A stretch of DNA of 64,000 nucleotides from Cyrtodaria siliqua (Eukaryota > Mollusca > Bivalvia > Adapedonta > Hiatellidae). The position numbers were made by a program, and so were the translations under genes. The stretch lies in the NCBI GenBank assembly GCA_037043455.1, contig JAWPHD010007128.1:62001-126000 (forward strand). Reading direction: 5' to 3'. The notes beneath the pieces were generated by a model. That model saw only the letters and a program-made list of their open reading frames with translations, was not told the DNA's origin and made no database searches. The number at the start of each line of letters is the position of its first letter. Position 1 is the stretch's first letter. Shown one piece after another: positions 56,792-64,000 of this stretch.

Positions 56792-58873
56792 GTATAGGCA
56801 TGTATTGACATCACTTATGATTACATTTTAGTTGTATTATTAAAGTAAACTCGTTAAAGAGACTCACGGTAATCTTGCCTTTTTGAAATTCCGGTTTCTG
56901 AATATTTATTTTTTTGCGTAGATCATTATTTATAATTATTTAACAAGTTTGAAGCAATTTGTGTATGATATTTAATTTCGTTTTTGAATATCAAGGGCGT
57001 AGCTGGCCGATTTAAAGTTGCAGGCTGAAGCAATTGAGCACCATATGTCAGACGTTGTTAGTGGAGTCTGGTCTCTGATGGACTTTTTTTAAATAAATGA
57101 TGACGAATTTGTGAAGACATTTTGGCTGGAATAAACAGAACATATCTGGAAAATGTTTTAATCTAAGGTATGCAGTGCCTAATGGCATCTACGCCACTGT
57201 ATGTTGATTACATTGCACCAATAGTACATAAAAATATATTGTAGAATAATGAAGAAAACGTGAAATGTTGAAATCTCCCATATTTTATTATCTTTTATTT
57301 AAATATATCGTTATGCAAGCAGGTTAAAATTAACATATCGCGGTGTTTTTTAATGGTTGAGACAAACTGTATCTCTACTAGTAGATGTTTTGCTGTGTGG
57401 AAGGAAGAAAAAAAGTTAGAGCTCTGCTCGGTCTTAGACAGCGCCTAAAATTCATATTAATTATAGAAAAAATGTAAGCACGTAGAAGCATTTCAATTTT
57501 CTCACGTGTTCAGCTTAAGTAATTCCTGTATTTATTGCACAAACATGTGTGTGCCATTCTTAAACAATGCACACCCTCCTTAATTTTTTTATCGACTTCC
57601 TCTACAGATACAACAATAGAACACTTGAAAACTTATCTTTATGTCTTTATATCTTTATGTCTACAAGTTACTTCTGGAAAAAGCAAGCAAAAAAAGTCTC
57701 TCGAAACATTTATGATTTTAAAACCAGTAATTCATTGCATATAGGTGCATCAACGTCTGAAAATTAACATAGCCACCCGACGTAAATTCGAGATTAACCA
57801 AAAAAATGTCCGATTTGGGTAAAATGATATTGCGTGCCAGAATAGAACTCTACAAACGATGCCATTTTGTTTATTTAACTTCCTATGATTTGTGTCTCCA
57901 TAGCCCTTCCAAAGTAAAGTAGGAATGTTGACAACCTATTAAAATCTCAAACTTTGTTGGAATTCTGGAAAACTCACTTTATCATGCAAATAAACAAATC
58001 TGCTATTAAACATCAACAAGCCAATAGGTGTTTAATATCTCCTAAGAAACATTTCTTCAGTTGTATACTAACACTGTATCAAAGGTCAACGTTATTGTTA
58101 CCCCTTGCAATTGTATACCCTGTCTACTTTTACTTCTGAAATTTATATCAAACACTGTCAAAAACTTCATGAGCTGCATTTGCAAATATCAATAACATGT
58201 CCAGAATACAGTTACCGTCAAGAAATAACAGGAAATTGCACTAAAAAAATGTTTTAAGAAAAAATTATTGGCACTACTTTCGACTGCATCAGGCAAGCAC
58301 ATCCGGCTAACTTTAGTGTAATATAACCTATAGCGCAGTAGTATTTCAAATAATTTACAGATATGCGTTATGATTACATCATTATCAAACTGCATACAAA
58401 AATGATTTCAACAATTAAAAAAAAAATACTACTAAGGTTTACAATCGCTCAAGTTTCGCTATTAAAATAATAACAGCATGCTTGCAAAAAAACATCTTTT
58501 AGTACATAATATACAAATAAGCAGAGTTTCGGCGTTAAAGGTATATTATGTTATGAAAACTGTATTATACGTGTATGTTAGTGCTCTCAACATGCAAATG
58601 AATTAAAATACAAATACTAGAAACGGCATAGTATGTTTCGAACAATGTCTTCCAATTTGATTTATTTAAACAAATATGTTAATCGAGTTTACCTTGACGT
58701 TTCAATATGAGATTGTTTCTCAAATTGACCTATCAAATATTTTACGGAAATAAAAAAGTGATAGTAACGTTAGTTAGTTTATTTTTAAATTTCATTGAAC
58801 TGTATATTGATAAAATTAAAAATTACTTGACGGAAAAATGATTGCGACTTTACAGAAAACACAGCATAGTTAC
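56792..58873. other. No recognisable gene
   Basis: AT-rich DNA. Near 57443-57466 a block (acagcgcctaaaattcatat) faintly resembles the Helitron 3' end but is too decayed to call. If the exon at 58874-59012 is real, this may be its intron. Confidence 0.45.
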
Positions 58874-59012
58874 CTGTTTTTCCGACACCAGCCATGCCAA
58901 GCACCAACATGTTGATATCCTTTCCGCTGGAATGCGGATGTTTGGCATCGACGCCAGCCTTGGGATTTTTATGTCCACTTTTAGAATGTTCGCCAATATG
59001 TTCATAAGACAT
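58874..59012 (-). CDS. Candidate first exon of a P-loop NTPase/GTPase
   Basis: A minus-strand ATG at 59012 opens 46 codons, starting MSYEHIGEHSKSGHKNPKAG and ending in INMLVLGMAGVGKT. This is a textbook Walker A motif (GxxxxGKT, residues 39-46) after a hydrophobic beta strand. It is followed at once by a consensus donor ACAG/GTAACT, with the exon ending in phase 1. A His/Lys/Ser-rich leader precedes the P-loop. Many GTPase families interrupt the gene at this point. Which family it belongs to cannot be told without the next exon, which I could not find to the left. Confidence 0.45.
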
Positions 59013-59644
59013 ATTATTTATTCTTAAATCCTTAATCCACCTTCAGAACTGAATCATACTGCAATCCACTTATTTCCACGTCTGCCACAATCACCAACTC
59101 ACAAAGTTGTATAAACACACACACGCACAAGCAGAAACAATTTGTCAATTCTATAATGAAGCGCTTGTTCTTATAAACACGAGTAAAGTAAAAACCCTAA
59201 AGAAGGCTGTGCTAATGAACTGCTCCATTTGGATAACATTCACACAGAGGTTTGAAGTACGTACAAGTAGTACTAAGTTTGGGCGGATGTTATCGCCTAA
59301 TAGATATTCATCCGTCTACGCTTACGTGCCGCCACCTAATTACTGCCAAATTAATACGTTGCTTTTTTTTGCATGAGGAAAAACACACAATATCGGATGC
59401 ACATCAACAATTTATTTGGTCGTTTTTCAATTTCATGAACATGTACAAAAATGTATGAAGATGAATGATAAAATGTGTGAAATGGTGACTGTGCGTGTTG
59501 GACTTTTTCACTAGTTTTAACAATATAAGTTCGAGTCTATTTATTTGTAGAAGCCATTGCGGAATATTTATATTTTCTAATAAGTTGATTTGATATTCTT
59601 GCTAATTACTGCTGCTGCTACTACTGCTATTACTGCTGCTGCTG

Positions 59645-59680
<36 letters not shown>

Positions 59681-60090
59681 TCACTACTACTGCTTATAAT
59701 AATACTGCTGCCAATAATAATGATAATTCAATATTGAACTAATGGTAATACTAGTTACCACAAAAATACCAAAGAATAATTAGTATGGCATATAAAATGA
59801 ACACATTTGGGTTTGCTTTCTTTGGTTGAACAAAATAATAACTGCATTTTGTATTCAAGGAAGCATAAGTAAATTGATTAATTTCAATTAGCGAACTTTT
59901 ACATATTGTTATTTCGAATTCTATGATTTTTAATATGTATTCGTTATAGTTGTTTTCCTGATTAAGACAGCTATAATTATTAATTACAGCAGATATATGT
60001 CATGATGCGAAATATCTTGGATATAGGATTTGATACAGTATCTCTACAATTGTAAATTTAAATCTAAATTCATTCAACATACATAAGAGC
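59013..60090. other. Non-coding with CTA/CTG microsatellite
   Basis: A triplet array (gctgctgctactactactac and more) at about 59608-59696. Otherwise AT-rich DNA with chance frames. Sequence upstream of 59012 may be the 5' flank of the P-loop exon. Confidence 0.55.
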
Positions 60091-60560
60091 CTATCCACAA
60101 CTGTAACTCACATCGGAATATAATGTAGTTACGCATTCAACATCCATTCATTCAACATACATCAATAAATACTGAAAAGGGGACCCTTGAAAGCAACAAA
60201 CTCAAACAAGAGAGAAAAGTAGCAGTCTCGGTTAATTTGAGTCTGTTCATGAGAGGTAATTTAAAATACAAAGCCTCCCACGCCCACTAGCATCGGCATA
60301 AGCGGAATTCTACTTTAAAAACACATAGAGCGGGCTTGATGATCCAAGTCAACATAAATCTGAGATTATCCACTCAATCAACATAAATCTCAGATTATCC
60401 ACTCAATCAACATACAGCGGAGTTAATCCACTCATTCAACATACATCGGAGTTTATCCACGTACAGATGAGTTTATATATTCAATGCACCATATATTTGA
60501 GTTATCTACAAATTCAACATATTATCGACTCATTCAACATAAGTAGTATAGAGAGTAGCG
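60091..60560. repeat. Degenerate ~29-bp tandem repeat with family B insertion
   Basis: Units with cattcaacatacatcgga and gtttatccact, best preserved at 60340-60470 (tccactcaatcaacataaat repeated at 29-bp spacing). A family B copy at about 60160-60325 splits the array. It lies just outside the provirus genes and could belong to its terminal repeat, which cannot be tested here. Confidence 0.65.
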
Positions 60561-60564
60561 GTTC

Positions 60565-60700
60565 GAGCACAGTTTTCATCTCCCGAAAAAGATTCACTCA
60601 AGAAACTAACAATAGCTCATCTGAGGCTCCGAAAAGATCACTCAAGAAACTAACAACAGCTCATCTGAGGCTAGAAGCCAGGCATGCCTTTATTTAAATA
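60565..60700. repeat. Two-unit ~45-bp direct repeat
   Basis: cactcaagaaactaacaata with agctcatctgaggct occurs twice in tandem (about 60583-60630 and 60631-60674). A 76-codon frame over it is not recognisable. Confidence 0.7.
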
Positions 60701-60843
60701 AAGTCACACCTGAGCCAGATGCCTCGGATGCATACTATCAGCTACTCGAGAGGTCCTTCCAAAAGAAACTCGCTCAAAACCCCCACTCTCTGTGATACTA
60801 ATCAATCCGGTTGTCATTTTAATAACATAACATTTGCAACTCA

Positions 60844-61158
60844 TTAAGCAAAGTCAGACGGAACCGGGCAGTAGTCTTCATCATCGCTCTGCATATCATT
60901 TTTTACCATGGAGTATTTTATTTTCCTACACTTTGCTATTTTGTATTTCAGTTCAAGAAGCTCTTCTCTGTTACTATCCAGCTCACGTTCATAATTATCC
61001 ATTTCAACCAGCAATCGCCTTTTTTTGGTGTCCATAAAATCATCACGGACTACCTCATATTCTACTTGGAGCTGCTTACTTCTCATCAATTCTCTTCTGT
61101 ATTTATCTTTTAAATTGTTAAGTTTTCTGCAAACCTTTTCTAATCTTTCTTGTTTCAT
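60844..61158 (-). CDS. Coiled-coil protein downstream of the integrase
   Basis: 104 residues, highly charged, with Leu-rich heptad-like spacing over most of its length (RLEKVCRKLNNLKDKYRREL ... NREELLELKYKIAK). It ends in an acidic tail (SDDEDYCPVP). It follows the integrase stop by 36 bp in the same direction, so it is probably co-expressed. Small coiled-coil proteins are common in such elements and I assign no function. It could alternatively be a structural or regulatory protein. Confidence 0.6.
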   Translation of the reverse strand: MKQERLEKVCRKLNNLKDKYRRELMRSKQLQVEYEVVRDDFMDTKKRRLLVEMDNYERELDSNREELLELKYKIAKCRKIKYSMVKNDMQSDDEDYCPVPSDFA

Positions 61159-61194
61159 TATATAATAATACTATATATAATTATTTTTAAACCC

Positions 61195-62133
61195 TTATTT
61201 AATATTTTCAATATCCTTAAATGAAACCCAACTATTGAAATCTTCATTGTAACCCTTCCATTTAATCAATGCTTGTTTCTTTTTGTAATCACGTCGTATT
61301 ACTTTTTCAATCCTGAATATTTCTTGCTTTGCTTTTATCATTTCTAATTCATAAAAGCTTCCATCAATGTTTTCGTTGTTTAAATCTTTTATTTTGTATG
61401 TCACAGGATTTGTGTTTTGAATTTCATCAACAACAAATATTTCTTCAGTCCAATTTGGAGTATAGCCTTTCTCAAACATTCTTTTATATTTACTAATTCT
61501 AACATTATCCCCTATTTTAAACTTCGGCTTAATTTGATTACTTTTCATCTTTCCATACAAGTTATAATACACCGTTCCTTTATTTTTCTCATCACTTGCT
61601 TCAGCCGGTGTCATTTTAATACTCCGATGTTTTGTATTATTATACTTGTCAACCATTTCTTGCAACACGTCTAAATATGTATTTGTATTGTTAGCTGTAA
61701 AATATTTCCACATCTTTTCTTTCAATGTTCTATTAAATCGTTCAATTACTACAGCTTTTCCGAAATTAAAAATGTGATACATTTTGATATTATTATCATC
61801 AAGGAATTGCTTAAACGTCTTGTTATAAAACTCCACACCCTGGTCAACCCACAGCAATTTACATTGTCTTTCTGTATTGATTATCTGTTGAAATGTTTTG
61901 GTAATTTCTAAACCAGTTTTATTTGGAACTGGTACAACCCAAGCATATTTGCTAAACACATCAATAACAGTAAGCAAATATTTAGTACCTTTATTGTACT
62001 TTGAAAACGATTGCATATCAACCAAATCAGCAGACCATATGTTATCAATTTCATTAACAATCACACGGCGTTGAGTGAACTTTCTTCGTATAGGTTTATG
62101 AAGTTCATCTGCTAACTTGTCAGTCCATTTCAA
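61195..62133 (-). CDS. Retroviral-type integrase with C-terminal chromodomain
   Basis: 312 residues. The catalytic core has Asp36 (SADLVDM), Asp97 (WVDQGVEFYN) and Glu131 (VIERFNRTLKEKMW). An SH3-like basic region (KFKIGDNVRISKYKR, GYTPNWTEEIFVVDE) and a chromodomain (about residues 271-312: FRIEKVIRRDY, ALIKWKGYNEDFNSWV) follow. This order is that of Maverick/Polinton integrases, which insert the linear element DNA. The chromodomain may direct it to particular chromatin. The Asp97-Glu131 interval holds 33 residues, slightly short of the usual ~35, hinting at a small deletion near HIFNFGKA. The N-terminal zinc-binding HHCC part is not visible. The frame is intact. Confidence 0.9.
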   Translation of the reverse strand: MKWTDKLADELHKPIRRKFTQRRVIVNEIDNIWSADLVDMQSFSKYNKGTKYLLTVIDVFSKYAWVVPVPNKTGLEITKTFQQIINTERQCKLLWVDQGVEFYNKTFKQFLDDNNIKMYHIFNFGKAVVIERFNRTLKEKMWKYFTANNTNTYLDVLQEMVDKYNNTKHRSIKMTPAEASDEKNKGTVYYNLYGKMKSNQIKPKFKIGDNVRISKYKRMFEKGYTPNWTEEIFVVDEIQNTNPVTYKIKDLNNENIDGSFYELEMIKAKQEIFRIEKVIRRDYKKKQALIKWKGYNEDFNSWVSFKDIENIK

Positions 62134-62141
62134 CGCCTTTT

Positions 62142-62603
62142 TTAGTTTTTTGAGTTTCCAAGACCAAGTTTATATTTTGTACTAATGACTGGTTTTACTA
62201 TCAAATTCTTAGCAATCTTTTCTCCGATAGTTTTAGACTTACTAGATTTCAAACCAGCAAGCATGTTTTTATCACACTTTGATTTATTACTAGGATTTTC
62301 GTCATAACAATAATCATGATCTTTACAAACAGCATCTAATTCATTTACTGGTTCCCCGATATCAAGTGGATTACCAGGACCGCAATATTTATAACCAGGA
62401 AGAGTTAGCCCCTTTTTGGGTAGCAAAGGGAGCAAAGCTTTATGAATATCAATATTTCAACCTTCTGTGTTTTTAACAAACTTTGTTTTAGTAATACCGC
62501 AAGATGCACAAGTTGCTCTTAACATTTTTCTACCATTTTTGGCTAACACATACTGAGGATTAATATTTTCAGTAACCTTTTTTTCTTTTATACAGTAACT
62601 CAT
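62142..62603 (-). pseudogene. Zinc-ribbon plus phospholipase-A2-like protein, broken by a stop
   Basis: An ATG at 62603 opens 48 codons with MSYCIKEKKVTENINPQYV, then KNGRKMLRATCASCG, a short zinc-ribbon-like domain whose first knuckle keeps only one Cys. An in-frame TGA at 62457-62459 interrupts it. The same frame continues into the PLA2-like part, with an internal Met at 62435. There [11 protein letters not shown] carries a calcium-loop-like YxGxG and [12 protein letters not shown] the His-Asp catalytic pair. The C-terminus is [15 protein letters not shown]. The architecture is known from this element class, where the PLA2-like part is thought to act on membranes during entry. The stop implies loss of the full-length product in this copy. 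Confidence 0.8.
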
Positions 62604-62619
62604 ATATAATATGATTAGA

Positions 62620-63549
62620 TTAAACTTCGTTTACAAAATATGATGTAATGATGTTTTCATTTTCTACTGGTTTGTAAGGCTTTAATAATTTGTAAAGAAT
62701 ATCGTACACGCTATTTCCTTCTTGCAACTTTTTGATAAAGTACAAACAGAAATATCCGCACAGGACACTTGTTTTATCTTGGTATTGAATAGTGTTGTAT
62801 TTTATATCAGGTATGTACGCTAAAACTTCTTTTGGTGGGCTTAAGCCAAACGGATCGAAGTAATAATTATCATAGTAACAAGTCCAGTGTGTGCCAGGTC
62901 CAATATGATCATCAAGATTAATAATACCACATTCTTGTTTGTTTTGTTTTGTTGGTAATTTGTTCTTGCTAAACACTCCCCTGAATTTTTGTATACCTAG
63001 CTGCTTAAACCATTTTGTTATATCTAAGTTAGAGATAGGTTCATTTTTAAATTTAATTTTTTTTTTTATAAATGGAATACTTCTATATGGCCTGATTTGT
63101 GAGTCTACTTGTAAACCGTATCCTCTTCTATCTACTTGCAAACCTTTTCCAGTTAAACCACTAATAAGAGATCCAATCAATGGAATTCCTAATGATGCAA
63201 GCATTCCAAGAAATCCTCCGTCCTGCTGTTGTTGTTTAGTTAGTTTAACAGGGCAGTGGCCTTTTGACTTTGCTATCTTCTTTCTTTGCGCAGCTGTTAA
63301 TTTCTTTGATTTTAAAAGTGTTTGTTTTTTATCACTAGGAACAGTTGCTGTTACCTCTTGCTGTTTTTTATCACTGGGAACAGTTGTCGTTTTATTACTA
63401 GAAGCACATGCCAGTACGTCTTGCAGTTGTTTTTGTGTTAGTTTAATGGTGCAGGAACCTTTTGACTTTGCTATTTTGTTTTTTTGTGCAGCTGTTAATT
63501 TATTTGATACGAGAAGTGTTTGTTTTTTATCAGCAGGAACAGTTACCAT
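62620..63549 (-). CDS. Adenain-like cysteine protease with N-terminal membrane-active-type region
   Basis: 309 residues. Residues 2-44 and 70-110 are an internal duplication (TVPADKKQTLL ... KLTAAQKNKIAKSKG versus TVPSDKKQTLL ... KLTAAQRKKIAKSKG). A Gly-rich hydrophobic stretch (GGFLGMLASLGIPLIGSLIS, about 111-130) and GLQVDRRG follow. The protease domain has His221 (GTHW), Asp232 (FDPFG), Gln in IQYQDKTS and Cys264 (SVLCGYFCLYF), the His-acidic-Gln-Cys layout of adenovirus-type maturation proteases. Such enzymes process capsid proteins. The N-terminal part resembles the neighbour at 63543-63932, so the gene may be a fusion of a minor virion protein and the protease. The frame is intact and its start overlaps the upstream stop by 7 bp. 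Confidence 0.85.
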   Translation of the reverse strand: MVTVPADKKQTLLVSNKLTAAQKNKIAKSKGSCTIKLTQKQLQDVLACASSNKTTTVPSDKKQQEVTATVPSDKKQTLLKSKKLTAAQRKKIAKSKGHCPVKLTKQQQQDGGFLGMLASLGIPLIGSLISGLTGKGLQVDRRGYGLQVDSQIRPYRSIPFIKKKIKFKNEPISNLDITKWFKQLGIQKFRGVFSKNKLPTKQNKQECGIINLDDHIGPGTHWTCYYDNYYFDPFGLSPPKEVLAYIPDIKYNTIQYQDKTSVLCGYFCLYFIKKLQEGNSVYDILYKLLKPYKPVENENIITSYFVNEV

Positions 63550-63932
63550 CCATTTCCAAATATTTTACCAATACCAGTACTTGCCAGAACACTAAGTGCC
63601 CCTGTTGCTAGAGGCCCTAATATCTTTGAAGCAAATTTAGCAACTGTTGGTAATATTGTTTTAGTTAACAAACCAGCTAATGCGCCTAAAAAGCCTCCAT
63701 TCTTGGACTGAGATCTCATCTGCGATTTTGATATATTTATGTCTAATCCCCGTCCATCAGATTTAGCTTTGTTAATATTGTTAATCTGAGTAGCTGTTAG
63801 CAGCAAAGGAAAATTTCCAGTTAGTTGGTTATTTTTTAACCTGAGTGTTAATTCACTTTTGTTTTCATATGCTTTTGCCAGACTTTGTTTCTGTCCATCT
63901 GTTAAATTTACTGAATAATTTACGTAAGTCAT
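63543..63932 (-). CDS. Small virion-type protein with hydrophobic C-terminus
   Basis: 129 residues. The N-terminal half has two copies of a short module (LTDGQKQSLAKA ... LTLRLKNNQL and LTATQINNINKAK ... LDINISKSQM), which is also the module repeated in the protease gene next door. The C-terminal ~50 residues are Gly/Ala/Leu-rich and amphipathic (GGFLGALAGLLTKTILP, FASKILGPLATGALSVLAST), like membrane-active minor capsid proteins of this virus group. The stop codon overlaps the start of the protease gene (ATGGTAA), which suggests tight translational coupling or strong compaction. Function is inferred by position and composition only. Confidence 0.7.
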   Translation of the reverse strand: MTYVNYSVNLTDGQKQSLAKAYENKSELTLRLKNNQLTGNFPLLLTATQINNINKAKSDGRGLDINISKSQMRSQSKNGGFLGALAGLLTKTILPTVAKFASKILGPLATGALSVLASTGIGKIFGNGW

Positions 63933-63949
63933 ATATATTATAAGTTAGA

Positions 63950-64000
63950 TTAAACTATTACCAATTCATTTCCAACAGTATCAATAACAACATCTACTTC
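63950..64000 (-). CDS. C-terminal end of an upstream provirus gene (partial)
   Basis: The minus-strand frame entering from the right edge reads EVDVVIDTVGNELVIV and stops at 63952-63950. It is 17 bp from the next start, matching the compact gene spacing. Too little is present to name it; a capsid-type gene is expected by position. Confidence 0.5.
   Translation of the reverse strand, partial: EVDVVIDTVGNELVIV

Larger units (their letters stand above)
60844..64000 (-). mobile_element. Maverick/Polinton/adintovirus-like provirus, partial
   Basis: Compact minus-strand genes with little spacing, ordered from the right: end of an upstream gene, small hydrophobic protein, adenain-like protease, zinc-ribbon/PLA2 protein, chromodomain integrase, coiled-coil protein. 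The integrase together with an adenovirus-type protease is diagnostic of this group. The element continues past 64000, where the polymerase B, packaging ATPase and capsid genes are expected. The left terminus was not located. It probably lies between about 60100 and 60840, close to the integrase as usual. Confidence 0.85.

Noticed and set aside
60091..60840. Terminal inverted repeat of the Maverick-like provirus
   Set aside because: The position is plausible, but the partner end lies outside the window, so no inverted repeat can be shown.

Overview
The window looks like AT-rich, repeat-dominated nuclear DNA of a marine invertebrate, most likely a mollusc and plausibly a bivalve. This rests on the mix of elements: an OTU-Rep-helicase Helitron of Helentron type with (ACT)n-flanked derivatives, a Penelope-like element whose GIY-YIG domain precedes the RT, tRNA-derived SINEs with an AATTC-type tail, and a Maverick/adintovirus-like provirus. 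I see no bacterial features, rRNA or intact host gene. Host coding potential is limited to two candidate first exons on the minus strand and one orphan ORF.

Left part (1-9.6 kb): copies of three short dispersed families (called A, B and C here), a decayed Penelope-like retroelement at 2161-3345 (minus), and a decayed non-LTR retrotransposon (minus) interrupted twice. A TIR element of about 840 bp with 9-bp target duplications sits in its RT region (8456-9295), and a Helitron of about 11.7 kb (9560-21258) splits it again, so LINE sequence resumes at 21259.

Helitron region (9.56-32.5 kb): the large Helitron encodes an OTU-type cysteine protease domain, a 99-bp tandem-repeat linker, a Rep domain with HUH and YxxxY motifs, a PIF1-like helicase, and a downstream SGNH-hydrolase-like protein. 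The reading frame is broken at a T6 run and a G6 run, and an hAT-like fragment lies between Rep and helicase. A 26-bp bipartite motif recurs four times downstream of the helicase. Three shorter relatives follow at 22866-25685, 25747-28956 and 28958-32541. The last two are joined 3' end to 5' end with about one base between them, and the third carries a helicase fragment and a broken SGNH gene behind a complex inverted-duplication junction.

Middle (32.5-46 kb): a tRNA-like remnant, a tRNA-derived SINE, a huge 31-bp minisatellite (35945-43606) that is open in all three minus-strand frames, and a 35-bp minisatellite (45105-45923) that seems to have expanded inside a copy of family C.

Right part (46-60.8 kb): a foldback-like element (47265-50800) whose inverted arms are made of degenerate ~160-bp units, many family A/B copies, and the possible host exons. 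The right edge (60844-64000) is the left flank of a Maverick/Polinton/adintovirus-like element with all genes on the minus strand. It has a capsid-side gene end, a membrane-active-type protein, an adenain-like protease, a zinc-ribbon/PLA2 gene broken by a stop, a chromodomain integrase and a coiled-coil protein. Its polymerase, ATPase and capsid genes would lie beyond position 64000.
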